This document shows, one piece after another, positions 23,005 to 32,352 of a DNA stretch of 64,000 nt. Location of the stretch: assembly GCA_023362775.1 (NCBI GenBank), contig JALMGJ010000002.1:104947981-105011980 (forward strand), written 5' to 3'. The DNA is from Charina bottae. Lineage: Eukaryota > Chordata > Lepidosauria > Squamata > Charinaidae. How positions within the stretch are numbered: position 1 is the first letter of the stretch; the number at the start of each line of letters is the position of its first letter. The notes beneath the pieces were generated by a model. The model saw nothing but the letters and a program-made list of their open reading frames with translations. It made no database searches and was not told where the DNA came from. Made by a program: the position numbers and the translations under genes.

Positions 23005-24089
23005 TTATTGACTATTCTAAAGCCTTTGACTGTGTGGATCATAACAAATTGTGGCAAGTTCTTGGTGGTATGGGGATACCAAGTCATCTTGTCTGCCTCC
23101 TGAGGAATCTGTATAACGACCAAGTAGCAACGGTAAGAACAGAGCACGGAACAACAGACTGGTTTAAGATTGGGAAAGGAGTACGGCAGGGTTGTATACT
23201 CTCACCCTACCTATTCAACCTGTACGCAGAACACATCATGCGACATGCTGGGCTTGAGGAATCCAAGGCTGGAGTTAAAATCGCTGGAAGAAACATTAAC
23301 AATCTCAGATATGCAGATGATACCACTTTGATGGCTGAAAGCGAGGAGGAGTTGAGGAGCCTTATGACGAAGGTGAAAGAAGAAAGTGCAAAAGCTGGGT
23401 TGCAGTTAAACCTCAAAAAAACCAAGATTATGGCAACGAGCTTGATTGATGACTGGCAAATAGAGGGAGAAAAAGTGGAGGCAGTGACAGACTTTGTATT
23501 TCTAGGCGCAAAGATTACTGCAGACGCTGACTGCAGCCAGGAAATCAGAAGACGTCTACTTCTTGGGAGGAGAGCAATGGCAAATCTTGATAAAATAGTT
23601 AAGAGCAGAGACATCACATTGACAACAAAGGTCCGCATAGTTAAAGCAATGGTATTCCCTGTAGTAACCTATGGCTGCGAGAGCTGGACCATAAGGAAGG
23701 CTGAGCGAAGGAAGATAGATGCTTTTGAACTGTGGTGTTGGAGGAAAATTCTGAGAGTGCCTTGGACTGCAAGAAGATCAAACCAGTCCATACTCCAGGA
23801 AATCAGGCCAGACTGCTCACTTGAGGGAATGATATTAAAGGCAAAACTGAAGTACTTTGGCCACATAATGAGAAGACAGGATACCCTGGAGAAGAAGCTG
23901 ATGCTAGGGAAAGTGGAAGGCAAAAGGAAGAGGGGCCGACCAAGGGCAAGATGGATGGATGGTATTCTGGAGGTGACGGACTCAACCATTGGGGAGCTGG
24001 GGATGGTGACGGCCGACAGAAAGCTCTGGCGTGGACTGGTCCATGAGGTCACGAAGAGTCGGAAACGACTGAACGAATAAACAACAAAA
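23005..24089 (+). mobile_element. BovB (RTE) LINE, 5'-truncated, with 12-bp target duplication
   Basis: Flanked by perfect 12-bp duplications AGCAGCCACTAT at 22993-23004 and 24090-24101. The 3' end reads CGACTGAACGAATAAACAAC plus a short A-rich tail, typical of BovB. The insertion starts inside RT motif A and runs to the 3' end with an uninterrupted frame. BovB is the LINE known for horizontal transfer between squamates and ruminants. Confidence 0.96.
23010..24080 (+). CDS. BovB reverse transcriptase, C-terminal two-thirds
   Basis: Uninterrupted 356-codon frame from the insertion point to the TAA at 24078-24080. RT motif A is DYSKAFDCVDHNKLW, followed by GKGVRQGCILSPYLFNLYAE, catalytic LRYADDTTLM, KKTKIM, ESWTIRKAERRKIDAF, then WCWRKILRVPWTARRSNQS and GRPRARWMDGI. 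The N-terminal endonuclease and RT fingers are missing through 5' truncation, so it has no own start and cannot move itself. The open frame suggests a young insertion. Confidence 0.95.
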   Translation, partial: DYSKAFDCVDHNKLWQVLGGMGIPSHLVCLLRNLYNDQVATVRTEHGTTDWFKIGKGVRQGCILSPYLFNLYAEHIMRHAGLEESKAGVKIAGRNINNLRYADDTTLMAESEEELRSLMTKVKEESAKAGLQLNLKKTKIMATSLIDDWQIEGEKVEAVTDFVFLGAKITADADCSQEIRRRLLLGRRAMANLDKIVKSRDITLTTKVRIVKAMVFPVVTYGCESWTIRKAERRKIDAFELWCWRKILRVPWTARRSNQSILQEIRPDCSLEGMILKAKLKYFGHIMRRQDTLEKKLMLGKVEGKRKRGRPRARWMDGILEVTDSTIGELGMVTADRKLWRGLVHEVTKSRKRLNE

Positions 24090-24101
24090 AGCAGCCACTA
24101 T

Positions 24102-24485
24102 GTAGGACAGACGGGCAGAAGACTAGCAGAGCGCATCCACGAACACCAACTAGCAGTCAGTAGACACAATGAAAATGCCTTAATCTCACAACACATGGAC
24201 AGACTCAACCATACTTTCAACTGGGAAACTGTGAGCATCTTAAACCAAGCCAAATCCAAAAACACTAGAGAATTCCTAGAAGCTTGGCACTCAGACAAAG
24301 CAGCCATCAACAGACACATAGAGGTAAACAACATTTACATACCATTCATAAGAGACAATAGAAAAGCCAAAAGACCAGAACACCTCCTTGCCAGCAATCA
24401 ACACCTAGAAATGCAAAGATTAACACCAGGATTAGCACCAGAGGAAAAATCAAACAGCACAATATACCCTAATCAAGGAACTTGA
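24102..24485 (+). pseudogene. GIY-YIG endonuclease, second half (PLE family B)
   Basis: Continuation of the endonuclease after the BovB insertion: VGQTGRRLAERIHEHQ (YIG-type motif and catalytic Arg region), AVSRHNENALISQHM, SKNTREFLEAWHS, INRHIEVN, then a tail to the stop at 24483-24485. The first half is at 22866-23004. Removing one copy of the 12-bp duplication and the insert would keep a continuous frame, so the PLE may have been coding-competent in this domain when BovB landed. Confidence 0.85.
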
Positions 24486-24612
24486 TTAATCAGTCAATCA
24501 ACCAAGCAGCAAACAACAGCCCAATCAAGGAACTCCTAAGGAGAGAACAACACCTCCACCAACACAAGCAGAACAAGCCATGGTATATAAACAGAGAGCA
24601 AGTCCCACTCCC

Positions 24613-24662
24613 TTTTCGCACTGAAGATGTTGCCTAGTCTGGCAATGAAATGTCTGCAAGAA
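24613..24662 (+). ncRNA. Hammerhead-ribozyme-like motif, PLE family B
   Basis: Best-formed of the set. Stem I is TTTT (24613-24616) and GCA (24618-24620) pairing with TGC (24655-24657) and AGAA (24659-24662), with one C/A mismatch. Box 1 is CTGAAGA (24621-24627). Extra T at 24628. Stem II is GTTGCC (24629-24634) with GGCAAT (24641-24646), loop TAGTCT. Box 2 is GAA (24647-24649). Stem III is ATGT (24650-24653). The cleavage base would be C24654, giving a classic GUC triplet. Only the extra T departs from the consensus core. Confidence 0.62.
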
Positions 24663-24735
24663 AACAACAAGGCTCAGAGAGCACCAAGGACTCCATAGAA
24701 CCATTCAGTCGGCCATATTCCCACCGGAACTCCTT

Positions 24736-25215
24736 TAATATTTCCGATGTTATAACATTTGTTTCATTCTGTAATACCCAGTATTAATTGACATCAAGCT
24801 TGATTTGTTTTCCTTCTGCTTATAATATTTAGTCTCCTCTAGTGTCCATTTTCTAAAATCTTCACTTATCTTTTGTTATGACTTGCAATTGCCAGGATAA
24901 TCAAAATAAGTCTGTTTCCCACACGAAGCTGTTTATTTTTTATACAGTAGTTAATTCTAAAATCTTATAGTAAAAGTCAATATTCCAAATTTATCTTGAC
25001 CCTTAATCCATTTATAACTTTCTTAGATCGAAATCTTATGTAGCTTTTTGCTGTTTATTTCATATTTTTAAGCTTGTAATTAATTTTTCTTTTGTTCAGA
25101 GTTGAAGATAAACTCACCCAATGAAGACTTTTCAAACCTGTCATTCCAAAGGTCTCTAATAGCTTTAGAATAGTTAATAGGCAGTTTCCAAAAGTGATTA
25201 GAAAGTGAGGTTTGC
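24736..25215. other. AT-rich intron, possibly old LINE sequence
   Basis: No confident family. The - strand shows weak L1-like residue patterns, not enough to call. Confidence 0.35.
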
Positions 25216-25468
25216 TATAAATTGATATATTAGACAAGAAATGTTTTTCAATGTTATAAATAGACCTAGCATGTAAGATTAATTTTTTAATATACTAAGA
25301 CCAGGGATAAATCGGAAGTTGATTAATTTCTATGTTTCATCTTTTTCTTTTTTTCTTTACTTTACTACACCCTTTTTCTTCTTTCTTTGATTTGTATTTC
25401 TATTTCTTTTCCGTTTCTAACTTTTATCTATGTATATTTAAAATTCAATAAAATATATTAAAAAAGAA
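25216..25468 (+). mobile_element. L1-type LINE 3' fragment with 16-bp target duplication
   Basis: Flanked by perfect 16-bp direct repeats AGAAAGTGAGGTTTGC at 25200-25215 and 25469-25484. The insert ends in AATTCAATAAAATATATTAA plus A-rich tail, i.e. a polyadenylation signal and tail, preceded by a CT-rich 3' UTR. A long target duplication plus A-tail is the L1 retrotransposition signature. Only 253 bp remain. Confidence 0.85.
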
Positions 25469-25484
25469 AGAAAGTGAGGTTTGC

Positions 25485-26357
25485 AAATTTAGTGTCCTTT
25501 AAAATCTGGAAAGATTCCAAGGAACTGGTCTACTCACCGGTTCCTTGGTCTTTGCCACGGTTGTCAGCTCCACTTTTGCAGAGCCATCTTCAGTTCGCCA
25601 TACCTCCCCTGGAAGTCCCTTTGGTTAAACACTTTTGTGCTGTTACTTTATTTGATGTTTTTAACTTAAAGAGGGGGAAAGAGGAACTGCATAATTATCA
25701 CAGGATTGCTAATCAGTGTTGTGTACACTCAGCCACTTCTGCTGCAGGACAGAAGTATGCATTTCAGATATTCTGTCTATGGAAGAAGATTCAATGATAT
25801 GGTAGCTCAAAACCTGATGAGGATACACTCCCAGCAAATTTACCATTCAAATATGTATTGTTATTTCCAAACAGTCATTGTGTCTCACATGCTAACTACC
25901 TTTAAAAGATTTCCACCATTGAAACTGAATTTATAAGGAATATGAGAGATTTTGCCTTAGTATTCCTGGATGAGATTCCAGTTGTCATAATGATGTTTTG
26001 CTTTTGATATATACTGTACAATGTCTGTGGTGCTACTTAACACTCTGAAGTTTAACTCTGACAGCTGCCAATCGACCCACTATGTGGGAAATCTCACTGA
26101 ATGTCAAAGATAAGCTATTCAGCCAAATGGATTAATTAATCACTGCCTCAGGAGTGCTTTTTTTTCCAGGAAAGTATTTTCAGCACTCAGGACAGGCTCA
26201 CACAGCAAGAGGGCAATATCATCTGGGGGGAAAAAAAGATTCTGAAAAAGTATAGAAGCATTTGGGATCTTTGTCTTGGGCACTGAATCCATAGTAATTT
26301 ATTGTTTTCTCAGATTTTTTTTTCTTCTTTTCTGTTCATTTGTTCTTACTTCTGTTA
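25485..26357. other. SLIT3 intron, no recognised feature
   Basis: Contains a 107-codon open frame (25474-25797) spanning the insertion edge, without recognisable domains; regarded as chance. Confidence 0.5.
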
Positions 26358-26365
26358 CCTTAGTG

Positions 26366-26479
26366 CAGTGTTTATCAACCTTGACAACTTTAAGACATGT
26401 GGACTTCAGCTCCCAGAATTCCCCAGCCATCATGCTGCATGTCCACACATCTTAAAATTGCCAAGGTTGAGAAACACTG
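26366..26479. mobile_element. hAT-type MITE, 114 bp
   Basis: Terminal inverted repeats CAGTGTTTATCAACCTTG and its near-complement CCAAGGTTGAGAAACACTG. Imperfect 8-bp flanks CCTTAGTG (26358-26365) and CATTAGGG (26480-26487), 6 of 8 matching. The interior contains GGACTTCAGCTCCCAGAATT. Non-coding; relies on a hAT transposase elsewhere. Confidence 0.8.
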
Positions 26480-26487
26480 CATTAGGG

Positions 26488-27990
26488 CATTTAGCATTTT
26501 GATGTTATTGATAATTTGATAATATTGATCCTTACAGTGATATAAGGCTTGATTTTAAAGGTTTGATGATTACAAAATATAAGAAAGGAACTAGACTTTT
26601 TGTCTGTCCTGCCTATTCTGTTTTCTCCTTCTATCTTCTCTTGACTTTATGCTGATTGCACAGAAAAAAAATAGGTATATTTGTGTGACTTGCCAGTGTT
26701 CCTAAAAATTCCTCTTTGTTGGTGGCATATTGTTTGGTTCCTGGAAAATGTGCCATTCTTAAAAATATTCTGCCAGTAACAGATGTTTTAAGAACAAAGT
26801 TTCCTTGTAGTGGGCGCATAATATATATCAAAAACAGGGACTCTGGCATGGTAAACGTTTATTTTTAGGATCGTCCGCAGCCATCCTTGAGTTAGAAATG
26901 CAGAAATGAAATATGATCCTCCCAAAATACGTCAGGAACAAAAGCAACAGAACCGTCTGGTTTAGATTTAATCTACAAAACTGATATATAACACAGATAT
27001 AGTATTGTAAAGAACAATGCTTAATAGCTTGAAAATTTATATGCTCCCCAGCCTGCACACTTATTATTTTTTATGCAGTGAGGTTTGAAATTGTCTGCTT
27101 CCTATTTGTACACTCTTCTCTGACTCCAAATTCACCCATAATGTTTCTGCCATTGCAATAAATAAATAGATATTTAAATGGAAACTCTCATAAGAACATA
27201 AGTTAACATGTGAAGACATTCATGGGGAAAGACCTAAATTCATATACAACTGGTCAGGGATCTGCTCACTAGGTGCCTTAGACAAATTGCAGTTTTTCAG
27301 GTTCATTTAGCTCAAGGAAAAGCTATGATGAGGATACCATAGGATAAACTTGTTTATGCAGTTGTGAATTTCTTGGGAAAGTATGTTAGCTATAGCAATA
27401 GGCAATTAATTACTCTTTAGGCATAGATGTTTAAACCAAAGATTAAAATCCTACCAATAAAATTTTTCTACTTATTATGCTTTTCATAAAGTTGGGTGTC
27501 TATATTTTCTACTGGCAGATCATCCCCTCTTGTAGCACAGAGTTGAGTTCTATGGCATCTGTACATATAAAATCAATTATAACTCATTTGTAAACGGGTG
27601 TGATGATATGTACCTTGGGCACTATTTGAAAGTCTAAATGTCAGTGAAAGAGAGGGATTGGTTGGCATGGGAATGGAAACTGAGATTATTTATAATTTGA
27701 AATCAGTGATAGTAAGTTTAGCTAAAGTCTAAAGAACTACAGAGTAATCAGTGCTGGGCTACTTCCATACTATATTTTTAGTAAGAAATAGCCAGGCCTG
27801 GTTTGCTCACATGTTACAGCATTCATCTGTTTTTAATTCTCAATGTTTTTAATCTCCCCAATGCTGTTTCCATATTTTTTAATATACTACAGAGGTCAGT
27901 CTGTTTGAGAGTGAAAAAGTAGTGCCATATAAACAAGTGTAAACTGCATTAATGCTAACACTTCTACTTTAAAAAAAATAGAGTTTTGGG
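26488..27990. other. SLIT3 intron, no recognised feature
   Basis: AT-rich intron; nothing recognised. Confidence 0.5.
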
Positions 27991-27998
27991 GGCAATGA

Positions 27999-28362
27999 TA
28001 GGCTGACCATATTTCCTTGAGACAAAAACGGGACATTGGGATGGCAAAATGGGATGGAGTCTTATGTAATATTCCGTATTCATGAAAAAGACAGGGGTCC
28101 CTGCCCCCTGGTCCGCGCGATTGGCTCCTGCCTGCAAACCCCGCCCCCTGGTCCCTCCTTTGCTGCGCGCTGATAGGCGTAAGGTCTTCCTCTTCTGGGC
28201 TGCCTCCAGTCGGCAGCTCTGGCTCGGATCCTCCTTCCACGCCATTCCCGCCGGTTTTAAAAAACGGGACAAAATTGAGATTTTTATCAAAACGATGGGA
28301 CGGTTGAAAAATGCTAAAAAAAAGGGACTGTCCCATTCAAAACGGGACGTATGGTCAGCCTA
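27999..28362. mobile_element. hAT-type MITE, 364 bp
   Basis: Perfect 13-bp terminal inverted repeats TAGGCTGACCATA, and perfect 8-bp target duplication GGCAATGA at 27991-27998 and 28363-28370. The centre is GC-rich (about 28095-28250), so open frames occur on both strands, but none looks like a protein. Confidence 0.9.
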
Positions 28363-28376
28363 GGCAATGAATAATA

Positions 28377-28785
28377 CAGGTAGTCCTTACTTAACAGCCA
28401 TTTGTTTAGTGACAGTTCGGACTTACGACAGTGCTTGAAAAAACAACTTGCAATCGGTCCTCACACTTACGACCATCGCCGTGCCCCCACAGTCATGTGA
28501 TCATGATTTGGGTGCTTGGCGAGCGGTTCATATTTATGACCGTCACAGCATCCCGTGGTCACGTGAGCACCATTTTTTACCTTCCCAGCCAGCTTCTGGC
28601 AAGCAAAATCAATGAGGAACCGTGTGATTTACTTAATGACCACATGGTTTGCTTAACGCCCGCAGTGATTCGCTTAACAACTGCCACAAAAAAGGTTGTA
28701 AAATTGGGTTAGATTTGCTTAATGACCATTTCACTTAGCAACTGAATCTGGGTCCCAATTGTGGTAGTTAAGTGAGGACTACCTG
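28377..28785. mobile_element. Tc1/mariner (Tigger-like) MITE, 409 bp
   Basis: Terminal inverted repeats CAGGTAGTCCTTACTTAAC and CAGGTAGTCCTCACTTAAC (one mismatch), each flanked by TA (28375-28376, 28786-28787), the Tc1/mariner target duplication. Interior full of short CTTAATGACC/GTTTAGTGAC-type internal repeats. Only 6 bp separate it from the flank of the preceding hAT MITE. Confidence 0.85.
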
Positions 28786-28787
28786 TA

Positions 28788-29275
28788 AGACAGCCTCTTG
28801 CCTATTGGTCATACGTAACAATTACTTCTAAGTTGATGTCGGTGAATCTTTTGTATCTTCAACAAGCTGCTTCAGATTCAAGCCAGAATACTGTAGATAT
28901 TTGTGCCACTTTAAAGGAAAGGAACCGTGGCCTCAAAACCTTCATTGCTTCTCCTAACCTCAGCAACACTTGTACAAATATAGGCATCCACAGGGAAAGG
29001 AGGCTAGTGTATTGTGATGTGATGCAAACTCCTCCCATTACATACTTGCATGAGTCATTGTGACTAAGTCTAAAAGGTCGGACCTTGTGTGGCAACATTA
29101 TGACACACATTTTGTCATAGGGGTTAGGCTTATGCTTATAGGTCTATCATGGGTCCTGCTAAAACCATGGACCAAACAAAGCTTGACATTACATTCATCA
29201 TGTTTAACCTGATTTTCCCCCCTCTCCTGCCCAAGTCATATAGCAGGGATGTATGTATATTGCCCAGTATACATC
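28788..29275. other. SLIT3 intron, no recognised feature
   Basis: Nothing recognised; open frames on both strands at 28833-29110 overlap and look like chance. Confidence 0.5.
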
Positions 29276-29550
29276 TGTCAGCCCTACAAGGTTGTCCAGA
29301 TCAGGAAACAGATTCCACAAAAAGACTAGAACTATGATTTATTTAAAAAGGCTCCAGTAGCAGAATCATGCAACTCTGACCACATTTTCCCTTCCCTCCC
29401 TCTTATACCCCAGGGAGTCAGGGGGGAGCTAGTCTGAGTCTCTTTCTAATACTTTCCCTTTGCCCTGGGCTCAAAGCATGCAAATGCATTTGTTGTTGTC
29501 TTAGCAGTTTCTGCATAGTTCCTCCAAGGTCATATCCATGGCTCCCTACA
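29276..29550 (-). repeat. Candidate solo LTR, 275 bp
   Basis: Begins TGTCAGCC and ends CCCTACA on +, i.e. TG...CA. Flanks ACATC (29271-29275) and ACATA (29551-29555) match 4 of 5. An AATAAA on the - strand (complement near 29338-29343) suggests - orientation. No internal coding region. Confidence 0.45.
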
Positions 29551-30486
29551 ACATACTTCCACTGCCCAGCATCCCTTGCTAGCTATGAGCTGTGACTTAG
29601 CAGCATCTGGAAAACTATATGTTGCATATTTTTGCATATAGCATCAGTTAGAAAAATATAATTATCAGAATAACTTTGAACCCTTTTTTTTCTCTTGCTG
29701 CAATCCTCAGAAGAAGGGGGGGAATAAAATTATGTCTAATGTTCCTTCTAATTTGGAGAATCCTTAGTATGGAAATTTAATGGCCTTAAAAAAGAGTGAA
29801 GATTAAGGAATTGGGAGATAGGTTTATAGAATTGTCATGCAAAAGAATTACTATATTTTCACTTAAATCACATTTTAGTAGACCTCAGTTTATGCTCCAC
29901 AGAGCAGTATTCATTCATTCGTTATTGATAGCTACTGTGCAGACAACTTAGGGTAACTTATTTTATTAGTCTAGACACTTTTTCAAATAATTATTATCTT
30001 TGTTCTCTCTCTTCCAAACATTTATTCTATGTGTTTGTGTGTGCGTGTGCATGTGTATGTTTTTAATGAACTCTCTCTGAAATTCAAGAACCCCTGGGAA
30101 CCATGACTTTTTCTTTAGCAATCCACTGTTTTTGGTGAAAGATGTCACTGGCAAAAAAACATACATTATAAATGCTGAACACTCATGATATTCTGTTTTA
30201 TTTCTTTCTTGTGTAGCTATTTCAAAATTTCCCCCATTGTGATATTGAGCAGCAAACAACCATTTAAGTAAACACAGAACATTCCACACTATATAACTCA
30301 AACCTGCAGCTATAAGCATACCAGTCAAGCTGGCAACAGATGTCAGATTGAAATTCCTCATGTCCAAAGTTCAAAAAGTGCCTCTAACAAATGTTTGTGA
30401 TGTTTGTAAATGAACAGCTACATCTGTAAAGCCAGCCTTCACATTGGGTGAGATTAACAATATCATCATCATCATCATGTGGAGTT
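29551..30486. other. SLIT3 intron, no recognised feature
   Basis: Short GT-rich stretch near 30030-30058. No gene or family recognised. Confidence 0.5.
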
Positions 30487-30853
30487 TGTTGGAGGTGTGT
30501 TTTCTTGCACACGCAGAGGAGCAGAAGCTTCAGCCGCAGAGACCAATAAAGATGCCAGTCATTGTAATAACTTAGTTGCATTTATATTAGCTTCTCATTC
30601 AAACAGATAATATTTACAGTCCTGTTCCAGATCCCTGGAAGTATTACAATTCCACATACCAGATAGTAGTAACAAGCAAACAGAAGGAAACAGAGTAAGC
30701 AGAAAGGAGGAAGGCAGGGCGGGGCAGGCAGGCAGGCTCTTTTATACTCTCCAGCCTGGTTCATGTGCTGCCTGACCTTTCAAAGTTTACAGGTGATTAC
30801 CTAATAAGGCTATGTTGCTGTGACTTACTCCTCAAAAGAATAATACACCAACA
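30487..30853 (-). repeat. Solo LTR, 367 bp, with perfect 5-bp target duplication
   Basis: Terminal inverted repeat TGTTGG/CCAACA. Perfect 5-bp duplication GAGTT at 30482-30486 and 30854-30858. On the - strand a TATAAAAG box (complement of 30738-30745) follows about 107 bp of U3-like sequence. No internal region, so it arose by LTR-LTR recombination. The parent could be an endogenous retrovirus or a gypsy element. Confidence 0.78.
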
Positions 30854-31407
30854 GAGTTGACTGATTGATTATGTCTCAACTCTTAGTGATCAAACAGATA
30901 GATTTGCTCCATGAGAATTTGTCCATAACCTGGCCTTTAAGGTCTTCCAATGGTGCACCCATCACCATCACTACTGTAACTGAGTCCATCCACACTGCTG
31001 CAAGTTATCCTCTTCTCTTTCTTTCCACCTTTCCCAGCATTAGAGCCTTTTCCAGAGAGCTAGGTCTTTGCATAATGTGTCCAAAGTAGGATAATTTGAG
31101 CCTGGTCATTCGTGGCTCAAGTGAAAATTCTGGATTGATTTGTTTGAGGATCCATTTGTTTGTTTTCTTGGCTATCCATGATATTCTCAGGAGTCTTCTC
31201 CAATACCATAATTCAGAAGTATCAATATTCTTCCTATCTTGTTTCTTCTAAGTCCAACTTTTACTTTCATAGAGTGTCACAGGGAATACTGTGGCTTGTG
31301 CTATTATGATTTTTGTAGGTATAGATACATCCTGGTATCTGAATAACTTTTCCAAGGCCTTCATGGCTGCTGTACCAAGTGTTGGTAGAGCAGAGAAGAG
31401 TAGAGAA

Positions 31408-31475
31408 GATGTTGCCTAGTTGGGCAGTGAAACATCTGCAAGAAAACAACCAAGCTCAGAGAGTACCAAGGACTC
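31408..31475 (+). mobile_element. PLE family B terminal fragment inside BovB
   Basis: Reads GAAGATGTTGCCTAG, then TGAAACATCTGCAAGAAAAC and AGTACCAAGGACTCCA, closely matching the terminal region of the family B PLE at 24623-24695. The first CTG of the hammerhead box is missing, so this copy could not fold a complete core. BovB coding resumes on both sides. A possible short GTAG-type duplication at the edges is not convincing. Confidence 0.8.
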
Positions 31476-32199
31476 CACTGTAGCAAATTTCTTTACTGCT
31501 TGTTCCTTTACTGTTAATGGATGATCCTAAAAGGCAGAAGGTATCTATCACTTTGATATCTTCATTGTTAATTCTAAAGCTGATTGTTGTACCTCTTGCC
31601 ATTAGTTTGGTCTTCTTTATATTTAATTTTAGTCCCATTTTTTCACTGTGCTCCTTGACCTATTTTTTACTAGAGTTTGCAGATCCTTGGCAGAGTAGTG
31701 TTGTCAGCATAGTGCAGGTTATTGAGATTTCTTCTTCCTATTTTAAAACCATGCTCATCTTCTTCCAATCCTGCTTTCCTTAATATACATTCAGCATGTA
31801 GGTTGAATAAATAAAGGGAGAGTATACACCATTGCCTCACTCCTTTGCCAAACGGGAGCCAGTCTGTTTCTCCATGTTCTGTCTGTACTGTGGCTTCCTG
31901 GCCTGTATATAGGTTTCTCATGTGAGCAATGAGATGTTCTGGGATTCCCATATTTCTAAGCACATTCCATAGCTTGACATGATATAATCAAAATGACATA
32001 ATCAAAGGCCTTTCTATAATTAGTGAAGCATGTACTGGCTTCATTTTGGTATTCTTTGGCTTTCTCAATTATCCAGTGTGCATCAGTGATAGTGTCTTGT
32101 GTTCCTCGGCTTTTCTAAAACCAGCTTGAACATCTGGCAATTCTATTCCATGTAGGGCATTAGTCTGGATGATCCTTTGCACACTCTGTTAAGTCCTCT

Positions 32200-32301
32200 C
32201 CTTCCTTCCTTCCTTCCTTCCTTCCTTCCTTCCTTCCTTCCTTCCTTCCTTCCTTCCTCCCTCCCTCCCTCCCTCCCTCCCTCCCTCCCTCCCTCCCTCC
32301 C

Positions 32302-32349
<48 letters not shown>

Positions 32350-32352
32350 TTT
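32200..32352. repeat. Three-part (CTTC)n(CTCC)n(CTTT)n microsatellite
   Basis: About 150 bp of pure polypyrimidine: CCTT, then CCTC, then CTTT units, in blocks. It sits inside the BovB linker/RT coding region and destroys the frame. Confidence 0.97.

Larger units (their letters stand above)
22866..24735 (+). mobile_element. Penelope-like element (family B), 5'-truncated, interrupted by BovB
   Basis: Begins inside the GIY-YIG region against gypsy sequence. It reads KTLQNILSNPKDPVAQEEK, then GVIYNIQCKDCSSHY up to 23004, and resumes at 24102 with VGQTGRRLAERIHEHQ in the same protein. The 3' untranslated region includes a hammerhead-like fold and ends near 24710-24735. A related terminal fragment is at 31408-31475. 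It differs from family A in protein and terminal sequence. Confidence 0.88.

Noticed and set aside
27896..28363. 146- and 108-codon frames on - and a 93-codon frame on +
   Set aside because: They cross the terminal repeats of a hAT MITE and have no protein similarity I recognise.
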